Part shown: positions 17,134 to 25,891 of the stretch, one piece after another
Numbering within the stretch: position 1 is the stretch's first letter
Layout: each line of letters opens with the position of its first letter
Source: Brachybacterium kimchii
Lineage (GTDB): Bacteria > Actinomycetota > Actinomycetes > Actinomycetales > Dermabacteraceae
NCBI RefSeq assembly: GCF_023373525.1
Contig: NZ_CP097218.1
Coordinates: 2,604,001 to 2,668,000 of the forward strand
Length of the DNA: 64,000 bases
Direction: 5' to 3'
Notes under the pieces: model-generated
Seen by the model: only the letters and a program-made list of their open reading frames with translations
Database searches by the model: none
Told to the model about the DNA's origin: nothing
Program-made: the position numbers and the translations under genes

Positions 17134-17798
17134 CACGAGACCTCCAGGTCCGAGGGCGTGACGAGCCAGCCCTGCGGGTTGATCGCGGTGAAGGCCCCGG
17201 TGACGGTGACGGTCTTCCCGTCCAGGTCGCCCGCGGGATCGAGGACCTGCTTCTTCATCTCCTCATTCAGCGCCGCGCCCGCGTCCTGGTACTCGATCTG
17301 GTTGGTGAACTGCCCGAAGCCCAGCGTCCCGGTCGCGTCCCTCAGATCGGTGCCATTGATCGCCGGGCCCACCTGCATGCGCACGGTGACGTCCTTCGGC
17401 ATGCCGTCGACGGCGACCTCGCAGATGCCGGATTCGCAGTCGTGGACCTTCCCGGTGAAGGTCGTCGCGTAGACCGTGTTGCCGGCGGACTCGACGCCCT
17501 CCTTCTTCGCGGCCTCGGGGTCTTTCTCGATGGACGTCGCGAGGTCGGGCGCGGCGACGGCCTTCTCGGCGATGCCCTTCTGGATGGTCGGGAAGGTCTT
17601 GGGCCCGTAGGTGGCCTTGTCGAAGGCGGCGGGGCCGGAGGCGACCTCCTGGCCGTCGGGCACGACCTTGGTGCCGGCGACGACGAGGATCACCGCGAGC
17701 ACGGCGATGATCACGCCGATCCAGCGGCCGAGGTGCCTCTTCTTCGGGATGGTCGCGCGGCGTGCGGCAGGGCGCGCGGCGGGGGCGGTGCTCGTCAT
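17133..17798 (-). CDS. DUF2291 family protein, first gene of polyol ABC operon
   Basis: Protein of 221 aa with one N-terminal membrane helix (about 26-44, WIGVIIAVLAVILVVAGTKVV) and an extracytoplasmic domain. Features such as TIQKGIAEKAVAAPDL, YATTFTGKVHD and MQVGPAINGTDLRDATGTLGF are those of DUF2291, a family regularly encoded with ribose-type ABC importers and of unknown mechanism. It may assist substrate capture or complex assembly. AAGG lies before the ATG. It is coupled to the ATPase gene by overlap. Confidence 0.85.
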   Translation of the reverse strand: MTSTAPAARPAARRATIPKKRHLGRWIGVIIAVLAVILVVAGTKVVPDGQEVASGPAAFDKATYGPKTFPTIQKGIAEKAVAAPDLATSIEKDPEAAKKEGVESAGNTVYATTFTGKVHDCESGICEVAVDGMPKDVTVRMQVGPAINGTDLRDATGTLGFGQFTNQIEYQDAGAALNEEMKKQVLDPAGDLDGKTVTVTGAFTAINPQGWLVTPSDLEVS

Positions 17799-17946
17799 GG
17801 AGCAGCCTTCCTGTGCGGGCGCCGGGGTCGTCGATGACCCGGGGCGCAGGAGGAGGGAGGAGGAGCGAGCGGGATGCTCGGGGGCGGCTCGGCGGTGAGC
17901 CGTGGGGCGCCGGCCCGGGGCCGACGGGTTGGGGTGGTCGGCGCGG

Positions 17947-17976
17947 CCGGGCGCGATCAGCGATGATCGCGCCCGG
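17947..17976 (-). terminator. Hairpin terminator after eltD
   Basis: Perfect 13-bp stem (17947-17959 with 17964-17976) closed by a GCGA tetraloop. It lies 30 nt beyond the eltD stop and makes eltD a separate transcription unit from the ABC operon. Confidence 0.8.
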
Positions 17977-18006
17977 CGCCGCCGTCCGGAAGGGGCCTGG
18001 TCCGGC

Positions 18007-19095
18007 TCAGCGACCGGGGAGGATGGACACCTTCACCGAGGCGCCGGCGGAGTCGCCGACCTTGTCGAGGGCCTCCTGGAACTCGGCGAGCGGGTACTGG
18101 TGGGTGCAGATGTCGTCGAGCGGGAGCTCACCGGACTCGATCATCTTGATCGCGGCGGGCCAGCAGTGCGGGCCGAGGTGCGCGCCGAGGACGTCGAGCT
18201 CCTTGTCGTCGGAGATGATCGACCAGTCGACCGAGACGTTGTCCTTGAACACCGAGTACTCGACGTAGCGGCCGAGCTTGCGCAGCAGGGTGAGGCCCTG
18301 GCTGACGGCGCTCGGGTGGCCGGTGCACTCGATGTAGACGTCGGCGCCGTAGCCGCCGGTGAGGTTGCGGATCTCCTCGTAGACGTCGACCTTCGAGGGG
18401 TTCAGCGTGAGGTCGGCGCCGCACTTCTTGGCGAGCTCGAGCTTGTGGTCGTCGAAGTCGAGGGCGATGACCATCTTCGGGTTCTTGTGCACGGCGCCGA
18501 TGATCGCGCCGAGGCCGATGGGGCCGCTGCCGGCCACGACGACCACGTCGTCGAAGGTCAGCTGCGCGCGCTCGACGGCGTGCAGGGAGCACGAGAGCGG
18601 CTCGGAGAACGCGGCGTGGTGCGGCGGGACGGACTTGTCGACCTTGTGGGCGCGGGCGAGCGGCGGCACGATCATAAACTCGGCCATCGCGCCGTCGTAG
18701 TGCTTGAAGCCGAACATGTCGTGCGGGCCGCACATCCAGTACCAGCCGCGCTGGCAGTACATGCACTCGCCGCAGGGCACGATCTGCTCGCAGGCGATGC
18801 GGTCGCCGACCTGCACGCCGTGCAGGGCGAGGGCCTCGTCGGAGCCGGCGACGACCTCGCCGACGAACTCGTGGCCCGGGGTGATGCCGGGCTGGACCCA
18901 GCGCTCGCGGTTCTCGTCGCCCCAGAACTTGGTGGCGCCGTGGTAGCACTTGAGGTCGCTCGCGCACACGCCCACGGCCTCGACCTTCATGAGCAGCTCG
19001 TCGGGTCCGGGCTCGGGGACGTCGAGGTCCTCCAGGCGGTAGTCCTCCGGCGCGTGCATGACGACGCCCTTCATGGTCTTCGGGAACTCGCTCAT
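18007..19095 (-). CDS. eltD: Zinc-dependent erythritol/L-threitol dehydrogenase (EltD-like)
   Basis: Medium-chain zinc alcohol dehydrogenase of 362 aa. VGVCASDLKCYHGATKFWG and GHEFVGEVV carry catalytic-zinc ligands; CGECMYCQRGWYWMC holds four cysteines for the structural zinc. VVVAGSGPIGLGAI is the nucleotide-binding loop. From memory the whole sequence, including SCSLHAVERAQ, VDWSIISDDKELDVLGAHLG and CWPAAIKMIESG, is very close to mycobacterial EltD, which oxidises erythritol and L-threitol to erythrulose with NAD. Start is the ATG at 19095 after AAGGAGA; a GTG immediately before it is also possible. Own promoter and terminator. Confidence 0.9.
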   Translation of the reverse strand: MSEFPKTMKGVVMHAPEDYRLEDLDVPEPGPDELLMKVEAVGVCASDLKCYHGATKFWGDENRERWVQPGITPGHEFVGEVVAGSDEALALHGVQVGDRIACEQIVPCGECMYCQRGWYWMCGPHDMFGFKHYDGAMAEFMIVPPLARAHKVDKSVPPHHAAFSEPLSCSLHAVERAQLTFDDVVVVAGSGPIGLGAIIGAVHKNPKMVIALDFDDHKLELAKKCGADLTLNPSKVDVYEEIRNLTGGYGADVYIECTGHPSAVSQGLTLLRKLGRYVEYSVFKDNVSVDWSIISDDKELDVLGAHLGPHCWPAAIKMIESGELPLDDICTHQYPLAEFQEALDKVGDSAGASVKVSILPGR

Positions 19096-19143
19096 CACCG
19101 ATCTTCTCCTTCGAAACGCCCGGTCAGCGTGATGTCGTGGCTC

Positions 19144-19172
19144 ACACTAGGAGGCGCGAGCACAAACGTCAA
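19144..19172 (-). promoter_or_regulatory. Promoter of eltD
   Basis: Minus-strand TTGACG (19167-19172) and TAGTGT (19144-19149) with a 17-nt spacer, about 50 nt before the eltD start. It matches the hexamers of the permease-operon promoter. Confidence 0.65.
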
Positions 19173-19187
19173 ACACATTTGTTCGCG
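19157..19187. promoter_or_regulatory. Operator-like sequence over the eltD -35 box
   Basis: Imperfect inverted repeat with outer CGAGCA and TGTTCG, sharing the core ACGTCAARCACA with the site at 13131-13159. The common position over the -35 box suggests regulation by the same protein, probably the SorC-family regulator encoded immediately upstream. Confidence 0.55.
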
Positions 19188-19215
19188 ACGTGTGTGCGGA
19201 GTCGGCAGACCCCGG

Positions 19216-20154
19216 TCAGAGCGCCGCGGCCAGCACGGCCTCGGCGGTCGCAGCGTCGGTGACGAGGGTGGAGACGAGCCCCGCGCGGCTCGCGGCGAGG
19301 ATCGAGGGGGCCTTCTCCGCGCCCGCGGCGACGGTCACCAGGTGCGGGATCCGGCGCAGCTGCTCGAGGCTCGGGCGCACCAGACGGTCGGCCCCGGGGA
19401 ACCCGACCTCGCGACCGGCGGGATCCAGGAAGTGCAGGCAGATGTCGCCCTCGGCGCGCGCGAGCGACGAGTCGCCGCGCGGAACCACCGAGGTCAGGCT
19501 CGACCGCGAGCGGTAGGGCGCGCCGACGCCGGTGACCGCGACCCGCGCCCGGTCCCAGAGGTCGGTGATCTCGCGGTAGCTCGGATCGGCCTGCAGCGAC
19601 TCCCACAGGCTCGCACTGGGAAGGGCGGGGGCGAACATGAACCGCGGCGTCGCCCCGGTGCGGTCGGCGAAGCGGCGCACGAGCTCGTTGGTCTGGAACC
19701 ACGGGTCGCTCTCCTGCTGGCCGCCGACGGTCGGCGCGACGACCACCCCCGAGAGGTCCGGCAGGCCGGGAGAGTCGCAGACGGCGTGGACGGTCTTCCC
19801 CGAGGAGAGCAGCAGCGCCTCGCCGGAGCCGAGATCGAGGGCGCGCAGCTCCTCGCCGAGCAGCTCGCCGAGCCCCTTGAAGTCCCGTTCGTGCTGGTCG
19901 CCCGGGGCAACGCGCACCTCGCGCACGCCGAGCAGGTCCCGCACCTGGCCCGCGAGGGAGCGCACGTCGACCGCCGAGGGGTCGAGCACCTCGAAGCGCA
20001 CCATGCCGATCCGCCGCGCCTCGGTGAGCAGCTTGCTGACCGTGGGACGGGAGATGCCGAGCCGCTCGGCCACCTCGGCCTGTCGCAGGTCGTCGAGGTA
20101 GTAGGCCGTCGCTGCGCGGTGCAGGAGGGGGAGATCCATGTCGGTCTCGAGCAC
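19216..20154 (-). CDS. SorC/DeoR-type transcriptional regulator of the polyol locus
   Basis: SorC-family regulator of 312 aa. The N-terminal helix-turn-helix reads RQAEVAERLGISRPTVSKLL (about 24-43). The C-terminal sugar-phosphate-binding domain contains LLSSGKTVHAV, VVAPTVGGQQESDP, RFMFAPALPS and VTVAAGAEKA. Such proteins respond to a phosphorylated catabolic intermediate. The start is the GTG at 20154, which has AAGGAG five nucleotides ahead; the ATG at 20139 has none. It lies upstream of eltD on the same strand and is divergent from the FGGY kinase gene, so it probably controls both. Confidence 0.88.
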   Translation of the reverse strand: MLETDMDLPLLHRAATAYYLDDLRQAEVAERLGISRPTVSKLLTEARRIGMVRFEVLDPSAVDVRSLAGQVRDLLGVREVRVAPGDQHERDFKGLGELLGEELRALDLGSGEALLLSSGKTVHAVCDSPGLPDLSGVVVAPTVGGQQESDPWFQTNELVRRFADRTGATPRFMFAPALPSASLWESLQADPSYREITDLWDRARVAVTGVGAPYRSRSSLTSVVPRGDSSLARAEGDICLHFLDPAGREVGFPGADRLVRPSLEQLRRIPHLVTVAAGAEKAPSILAASRAGLVSTLVTDAATAEAVLAAAL

Positions 20155-20225
20155 CGTGACTCCTTCCGCACGCCGCAGTTCTCCGAGATTGTAGGGGCAT
20201 GGCCCCCGTGGCAGGATGGAGCGTC

Positions 20226-20266
20226 GTGACGCGCGGGTCAACAGCGGGTGACGCGCAGGTGAACAG
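20226..20266. promoter_or_regulatory. Tandem 19-nt direct repeat in the SorC/kinase intergenic region
   Basis: GTGACGCGCRGGTSAACAG is present twice (20226-20244 and 20248-20266), two mismatches apart, starting 22 nt apart, which is close to two helical turns. It is a candidate operator for the divergent regulator and kinase genes. Confidence 0.45.
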
Positions 20267-20317
20267 GCCCCGCACACCGCCCGCCCCGCCGCCAGAGCGA
20301 AGAAGCCGGAGGAACGC

Positions 20318-21811
20318 ATGCCCCAGCCCCATCCCGAGGTCGTCCTCGGCTTCGACGTGGGCACCTCGGCGAGCAAGGGCGTGCTGGTCACGGCCGACGG
20401 CGAGGTCGTGCGGCGCGCGGTGCGCGAGCACGCGGTCTCCCGCCCCCATCCCGGCCACGTCGAGATGGACGCCGAGGTCTGGTGGCGCGAACTGGTCTCG
20501 ATCACCGACGAGCTGCTCGCCCCGGGGGATGTCGAGGTCGCCGCGATCGGCGTCTCCGGCATGGGCCCGTCCGTGGTCCCGGCCGACGCGGTCGGCGAGG
20601 CCGTGCGGCCCGCGATCCTCTACGGGGTCGACTCGCGCGCGTCGGCCCAGATCCGAGAGCTCGAGGACGCGCTCGGCGCCGAGGAGATCTTCGAGCGCTG
20701 CTCGCTGACGCTGAGCTCGCAGGCCGCGGGCCCGAAGATCATGTGGGCGCTCGAGGAGCACGCGGACTCCGCGCGTCGCACGCGGCGCTTCTTCATGCCC
20801 TCCTCGTTCCTCGTCCACCGCCTGACCGGCGAGTACGTGCTGGACCATCCGAGCGCGAGCCAGACCGCGCCCTTCTACGACCCCCGCACCCGCGCCTGGG
20901 GCGAGGAGCTGGGCGAGCGCTTCCTGCCGGGTGTCGAGATGCCCGCGCTGCGCATGCCCGCCGAGCAGGCGGGGAGCGTCACCGAGGAGGCCGCGCACCG
21001 GCTCACGGGCATCCGCCCGGGCACCCCGGTCGCGACCGGGACGATCGACGCCTGGGCCGAGGCGGTGAGCGTGGGCGCCGACTCCCCGGGCGACCTCATG
21101 GTCATGTACGGCACCACCATGTTCCTCATCGCGACCACGAGCGAGCCGTGCCGCAGCCGCACCCTGTGGGCCTCGGCCGGGCTCACGCGGGAGGACACGC
21201 ACGCGCTCACCGGGGGCACCTCCACCTCGGGCGCGATCACCTCGTGGGTGCGGGACCTGACCGGCGACGCCGACCACGCGACCCTCATCGCGGAGGCCGA
21301 GCGCAGCGGCCCCGGCGCCCGCGGCCTGCTGATGCTCCCCTACTTCGCGGGCGAGCGCTCGCCGATCATGGACCCCGGCGCGCGCGGCGTGATCGCCGGA
21401 CTCACCCTCTCCCACACCCGCGGCGACCTCTACCGGGCCGCCCTCGAGGCCGCGGCCTTCAGCGTCCGCCACCACCTCGAGGAGATGGCCGCGGCGGGCG
21501 TGCGCCCCCGGCGCGTGGTCGCCGTGGGCGGCGGCACGCAGGGCGGGCTGTGGCCGCAGATCGTCTCCGACGTCACCGGCCTCGCGCAGGAGATCCCGCG
21601 GCACACGGTGGGCGCCGCCTACGGCGTCGCCCGGATGGCGGCGCGCCTGAGCGGGCTCTCCGCGGCCGAGGGCTGGAACCCGTGCGACCACGTGGTGCGC
21701 CCCGACCCCGCGGCCGACGGCGCCTACGACGACCTCTACGCCTCCTTCCGCGCGCTCTACCCGGCGACGCAGGGCATCGTCCACGACCTCGCACGGCGCG
21801 CGGCCGACTGA
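20318..21811 (+). CDS. FGGY-family carbohydrate kinase
   Basis: Kinase of 497 aa with both FGGY domains: GFDVGTSASKGVLV at the N-terminus (phosphate 1 loop), TGTIDAWAEAV in the middle, and the C-terminal LPYFAGERSPIMDP and VAVGGGTQGGLWPQIVSDV. Homologues include xylulokinase and erythritol kinase EryA. Divergent transcription from the SorC regulator places it in the polyol locus, but whether it phosphorylates a tetritol, a ketose from another polyol, or erythrulose cannot be told. GGAGGAA precedes the ATG. Confidence 0.88.
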   Translation: MPQPHPEVVLGFDVGTSASKGVLVTADGEVVRRAVREHAVSRPHPGHVEMDAEVWWRELVSITDELLAPGDVEVAAIGVSGMGPSVVPADAVGEAVRPAILYGVDSRASAQIRELEDALGAEEIFERCSLTLSSQAAGPKIMWALEEHADSARRTRRFFMPSSFLVHRLTGEYVLDHPSASQTAPFYDPRTRAWGEELGERFLPGVEMPALRMPAEQAGSVTEEAAHRLTGIRPGTPVATGTIDAWAEAVSVGADSPGDLMVMYGTTMFLIATTSEPCRSRTLWASAGLTREDTHALTGGTSTSGAITSWVRDLTGDADHATLIAEAERSGPGARGLLMLPYFAGERSPIMDPGARGVIAGLTLSHTRGDLYRAALEAAAFSVRHHLEEMAAAGVRPRRVVAVGGGTQGGLWPQIVSDVTGLAQEIPRHTVGAAYGVARMAARLSGLSAAEGWNPCDHVVRPDPAADGAYDDLYASFRALYPATQGIVHDLARRAAD

Positions 21812-21911
21812 CCTGCGTCGATCACCGCGGGCCCCGGCGGGTTCCGGAGAATACTTCCGCGCGGACGACGCGGAGTGGAAGACTCCTCTGCACCCGACGA
21901 AGGAGTCACGC

Positions 21912-23357
21912 ATGTCATCCCCCTCCCCCATCGGCCGCCGGACCGCGCTCGCAGCGCTCACCGCGAGCGTGCTCGCCGCCCCCGTCGCCGCCCAGGCGGC
22001 GCCCGACGCCGACTCCCCCGACCACGAGAGGCTGCGCGGCCGTGGAGGCCGGCACGGGCATGATCACGGCCATGGCCACGACCACGGCGGCGGCCACGGG
22101 ACCCGGCCCGTCGGCCCCCTCTCCCCTCCCGACGGCCCCTTCACCCCGGACTGCCCGCGCGGCGTCTCCTGCGACGTGCGCCCGGCGGCCTACGAGTCCA
22201 CGGGCGAGGACCCGCAGGACTACGCGAACTACACGCTGGGCGGGCGCACCGCCCGGGACATCACGAGCATCGTCGTCCACGACACCGAGGAGACCTACGA
22301 GGGCACGGTCCGGATCTTCCAGGACCCGGCGAGCCAGACCTCGATCCACTACGTGATCAGGGAGGACGGCCACATCACGCAGATGGTGCGCGTCCAGGAC
22401 ATGGCCTGGCACGCCGGGAACTGGACCTTCAACCAGTCCTCGATCGGCATCGAGATCATCGGCTATGCGGAGAAGGCCGAGTCCTTCACCGCCGCCCAGT
22501 ACGAGGCGACCGGGAAGCTCATCGCCCATCTGTGCCGCCGCTACGACATCCCCCGGGACCGCGAGCACGTGGTCGCGCACGAGGACATCCCGGGGTCCTC
22601 GGCCGCGAGCCAGGCCGCGATGCACTGGGACCCCGGCGCCTACTTCGACTGGGCCTCGCTGATGGAGGCCGCGGGCATCCGCGTGCCGCGGGCGACGACG
22701 GGCCGCCTGCGCGGGGTCGCGACCATCGCCCCCTCGCTGCGCTCGAACACCCTCACCCTCACGAGCTGCACCGAGGACGGCGGCACCCTCCCTGCGCACG
22801 GCTCCTCCGCCGTTCCCGTGCGCACCGCCCCGCGTGAGGACGCGCCCCTGCTCGCCGATCCCGCTCTCGCGGCCGACGACACCCCGAACGGCGGCAGCGA
22901 CCGCATCTGCGACTGGGGCGCGCAGCTCGCCCACGGCCAGTCCTTCGCGATCGCGGAGCAGGAGAGCGACTGGGCGGGGCTGTGGATCGGCGGCGAGATC
23001 GGCTGGGTGCGCCGGACCGACGCGGGCGGCAGGCCCACCCTCGCCCAGGGCCCCCGTCGGGCCCGACGGGTGACGCCCCGCGGCTCCGCGCCCGTCCGGG
23101 CGACGGGCTCCGCCTACCCGGCGGAAGCAGCCTTCGAGGAGGCGGGACTGGAGCCCTCGAGCACGGATCCCCTGCCCTACGAGCTCGCTCCCGGCCAGTC
23201 GTACGTGGTCGAGGACGAGGTGCGCGGCAGCTACTACTGGGCGCCCGACGTCGACGGCACGGGCGGGATGTGGGTCGGTGACGACACCCGCTGGCTGCGC
23301 GTGAGCATCAACCACCGCTTCGGCTTCGTGCGCGAGAGCGAGATCCGGGACGTGTGA
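21912..23357 (+). CDS. Secreted N-acetylmuramoyl-L-alanine amidase with His-rich linker
   Basis: Exported amidase of 481 aa. Signal peptide with twin-arginine-like GRRTALAALTASV and cleavage likely near AQA. A His/Gly/Asp-rich stretch follows at 47-62. The Amidase_2 domain starts about residue 110: SIVVHDTEE, SIHYVIREDGHITQMV, AWHAGNW, SIGIEIIGY and AHEDIPG. The final zinc ligand region reads MHWDPG. The last 200 residues hold repeated Trp-rich segments (GLWIGGEIGWV, DDTRWLRVS) that look like SH3-type wall-binding repeats. It would cut the peptide from peptidoglycan. GAAGGAGT precedes the ATG. Confidence 0.9.
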   Translation: MSSPSPIGRRTALAALTASVLAAPVAAQAAPDADSPDHERLRGRGGRHGHDHGHGHDHGGGHGTRPVGPLSPPDGPFTPDCPRGVSCDVRPAAYESTGEDPQDYANYTLGGRTARDITSIVVHDTEETYEGTVRIFQDPASQTSIHYVIREDGHITQMVRVQDMAWHAGNWTFNQSSIGIEIIGYAEKAESFTAAQYEATGKLIAHLCRRYDIPRDREHVVAHEDIPGSSAASQAAMHWDPGAYFDWASLMEAAGIRVPRATTGRLRGVATIAPSLRSNTLTLTSCTEDGGTLPAHGSSAVPVRTAPREDAPLLADPALAADDTPNGGSDRICDWGAQLAHGQSFAIAEQESDWAGLWIGGEIGWVRRTDAGGRPTLAQGPRRARRVTPRGSAPVRATGSAYPAEAAFEEAGLEPSSTDPLPYELAPGQSYVVEDEVRGSYYWAPDVDGTGGMWVGDDTRWLRVSINHRFGFVRESEIRDV

Positions 23358-23377
23358 CCCGGACGGAGACATAGGAA

Positions 23378-23410
23378 GGGCGGGGCACCGGATGCTCCGA
23401 TGCCCCGCCC
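23378..23410. terminator. Bidirectional terminator between amidase gene and glpK
   Basis: 10-bp perfect outer stem (23378-23387 with 23401-23410) with a further CGGA/TCCG pairing inside the 13-nt loop, between convergent genes. Confidence 0.8.
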
Positions 23411-23451
23411 CGTCGACCTCTCGGCCCCTCGGCCGAACGACTGCCCGATGC

Positions 23452-24987
23452 TCAGGCGGTCGCGGCCTCCACGTCCTCGTCGACCCAGTCGAAGGTCTTG
23501 GTAACGGCCTTCTTCCACAGGCGCAGCGAGCGCTCGCGGGTCTCGGGATCCATGTCGGGCTCCCAGCGCTTGCCCTCGGCCCAGTTGTCGATGACGTCCT
23601 GCTCGCCGTCCCAGTAGCCCACCGCGATGCCGGCGGCGTAGGCGGCGCCGAGCGCGGTGGTCTCGATGACCTCCGGACGCACCACGGGCACGCCCAGGAT
23701 GTCGGCCTGGAACTGCATGAGGGTCTCGTTCTGGACCATGCCGCCGTCGACCTTGAGCTCGGTGAGGTCCACGCCGGAGTCGGCGTTCATGGCCTCGAGC
23801 ACCTCGGCCGACTGGAAGGCGGTGGCCTCCAGGGTCGCCCGCGCGATGTGGTTCTTGTTGATGAAGCGCGTCATGCCGACGATCGCGCCGCGGGCGTCGG
23901 CGCGCCAGTAGGGCGCGAACAGCCCGGAGAAGGCGGGGACGACGTAGCAGCCGCCGTTGTCGTCGACCTTCTTGGCGAGGTCCTCGATCTCCGGGGCGCT
24001 CTTGATGAGGCCCAGGTTGTCGCGCACCCACTGCACGAGGGAGCCGGTGACGGCGATCGAGCCCTCGAGCGCGTAGACCGGCTTGCTGTCGCCGATCTTG
24101 TAGGCGACGGTGGTGAGCAGCCCGTTCTCGCTGCGCACCAGCTCCTCGCCCGTGTTGATGAGCATGAAGTTGCCGGTGCCGTAGGTGTTCTTGGCCTGGC
24201 CCACCTCGAAGCACGCCTGGCCGAAGGTCGCGGCCTGCTGATCGCCGAGGATGCCGGCGATCGGGGTGTCGATGAGCAGGTCGTTCTTGCGGCCGTACCC
24301 GTAGACCTCGGAGGAGGACTTGATCTCGGGGAGCATGGACAGCGGGATGCCCATGTCCTTCGCGATGTCCTCGTTCCAGTCGAGGGTGTCGATGTTCATG
24401 AGCATCGTGCGGGAGGCGTTGGTGACGTCGGTGACGTGCACGCCGCCGTTCTGGCCGCCGGTGAGGTTCCACAGGACCCACGAGTCGGTGTTGCCGAAGA
24501 TCAGGTCCCCGGCCTCGGCCTTCTCGCGCGCGCCCTCGACGTTGTCGAGGATCCACTTGACCTTGGGGCCGGAGAAGTAGGTCGCGAGCGGGAGGCCCAC
24601 GCGCTCCTTGTACTTGTCGGCGCCCTCGTCGCCCGCGAGCTCGTTGCAGATCTTCTGCGTGCGGGTGTCCTGCCAGACGATCGCGTTGTAGACGGGCTCG
24701 CCGGTGTTCTTGTCCCAGACCACCGCGGTCTCGCGCTGGTTGGTGATGCCCACGGCGGCGAGCTGGTGACGGTTGATCTCCGCCTGCTGGAGAGCATCGG
24801 CGACGACCGCGCGGGTGTTGCGCCAGATCTCCACCGGATCGTGCTCGACCCACCCGGACTTCGGGAAGATCTGCTCGTGCTCCTTCTGCCCGGTGGCCAC
24901 GATCTGGCCGCCGTGGTCGAAGACGATCGCGCGGGTCGAGGTGGTGCCCTGGTCGATCGCCAGGATGTACTTCTTCTCGTCAGTCAC
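23452..24987 (-). CDS. glpK: Glycerol kinase
   Basis: FGGY kinase of 511 aa converting glycerol to sn-glycerol 3-phosphate. [83 protein letters not shown] and [19 protein letters not shown] are classic GlpK blocks. HPr-dependent phosphorylation, known in Firmicutes GlpK, was not assessed. The start is a GTG at 24987 with AAGGAG before it. It is last in the order glpD, glpF, glpK. Confidence 0.96.
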   Translation of the reverse strand: MTDEKKYILAIDQGTTSTRAIVFDHGGQIVATGQKEHEQIFPKSGWVEHDPVEIWRNTRAVVADALQQAEINRHQLAAVGITNQRETAVVWDKNTGEPVYNAIVWQDTRTQKICNELAGDEGADKYKERVGLPLATYFSGPKVKWILDNVEGAREKAEAGDLIFGNTDSWVLWNLTGGQNGGVHVTDVTNASRTMLMNIDTLDWNEDIAKDMGIPLSMLPEIKSSSEVYGYGRKNDLLIDTPIAGILGDQQAATFGQACFEVGQAKNTYGTGNFMLINTGEELVRSENGLLTTVAYKIGDSKPVYALEGSIAVTGSLVQWVRDNLGLIKSAPEIEDLAKKVDDNGGCYVVPAFSGLFAPYWRADARGAIVGMTRFINKNHIARATLEATAFQSAEVLEAMNADSGVDLTELKVDGGMVQNETLMQFQADILGVPVVRPEVIETTALGAAYAAGIAVGYWDGEQDVIDNWAEGKRWEPDMDPETRERSLRLWKKAVTKTFDWVDEDVEAATA

Positions 24988-25054
24988 GGAAACTCCTTCA
25001 GTCCCTTGCTGCGGTGATGGTGTCAGTGGTGCGGATGCTCATGGGGAGCCGGTC

Positions 25055-25786
25055 TCAGAATCCCATCTGGACGACGAGGCCGGCGATGATCGCGCCGATC
25101 ACGGGGCCGACGATCGGCACCCAGGCGTAGCTCCAGTCGGAGCCGCCCTTGCCCTTGATGGGCACGAGCGCGTGGGCGATGCGGGGACCGAGGTCACGCG
25201 CGGGGTTGATGGCGTATCCCGTCGGCCCGCCGAGGGAGGCGCCGATGGCGACGACCAGGAGCGCGACGGCGAGGGGGCCGAGGTCGACCGGCGTGTTGCC
25301 GAAGTTCAGGATGATGAAGACCAGCACGAAGGTCGCGATGATCTCGGTGAGCACGTTCCAGCCGTAGCTGCGGATGCCGGGGGCCGTGGAGAAGGTGCCG
25401 AGGACGGTCGCCTGGTCCTCGGTCTGGTCGTAGTGGTTGCGATAGGCGAGCCAGACGAACACGGCCCCCAGGAACGCTCCGATCATCTCCGCCGCGAAGT
25501 AGGCGAGGGTGGTGCCCACCGTGATCGGGATGCCGGGCGCGTACTCGCCGGCGCCCGAGACCAGCAGGCCGATGGTGACGGCGGGGTTCAGGTGCGCGCC
25601 GGTCTTGTAGGCGGCGTAGACGCCGACGAACACGCCGAGGCCCCAGCCCCAGTGGATCATGAGCGGGCCGCCGCCGTGGCCGCCCGTCTTCGCCAGCGTA
25701 TGGTTCGCGACGACGCCGCAGCCCAGCAGCGTCAGCATCGCGGTGCCCATGATCTCGTAGATCATGATCGTGCCGATGGTTCCCAT
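25055..25786 (-). CDS. glpF: Glycerol uptake facilitator (MIP family)
   Basis: Aquaglyceroporin of 243 aa with six helices and the two NPA half-helices (HLNPAVTIG and AINPARDLGPR). The Asp after the second NPAR is typical of glycerol facilitators rather than water channels. The ATG at 25786 follows GAGGAGA. Sixty-seven nucleotides separate it from glpK, with no hairpin between, so both are probably cotranscribed. Confidence 0.94.
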   Translation of the reverse strand: MGTIGTIMIYEIMGTAMLTLLGCGVVANHTLAKTGGHGGGPLMIHWGWGLGVFVGVYAAYKTGAHLNPAVTIGLLVSGAGEYAPGIPITVGTTLAYFAAEMIGAFLGAVFVWLAYRNHYDQTEDQATVLGTFSTAPGIRSYGWNVLTEIIATFVLVFIILNFGNTPVDLGPLAVALLVVAIGASLGGPTGYAINPARDLGPRIAHALVPIKGKGGSDWSYAWVPIVGPVIGAIIAGLVVQMGF

Positions 25787-25809
25787 GGATTCTCCTCGTC
25801 GAGTGGGAT

Positions 25810-25825
25810 GCCGCAACGGTGCGGC
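25810..25825. promoter_or_regulatory. Inverted repeat upstream of glpF
   Basis: GCCGCA and TGCGGC flank 4 nt, 24 nt before the glpF start. It may be an operator or a leader hairpin. Confidence 0.35.
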
Positions 25826-25838
25826 CAGATGAAGGTGT

Positions 25839-25869
25839 CCCGCGCGCGGCCATCGGGACCGCGCGCGGG
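25839..25869 (-). terminator. Hairpin between glpD and glpF
   Basis: Perfect 11-bp stem (25839-25849 with 25859-25869) and 9-nt loop, 22 nt beyond the glpD stop. It would terminate or attenuate glpD transcription and set different levels for glpD and glpFK. Confidence 0.65.
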
Positions 25870-25891
25870 GTGGTCGGTCAGCGACCGGGTG

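Noticed and set aside
13225-17798. Assigning the ABC operon to ribose
   Set aside because: The proteins are of the ribose-type family, but the family also carries many polyols and sugars and the context is polyol catabolism; no ribokinase is adjacent.
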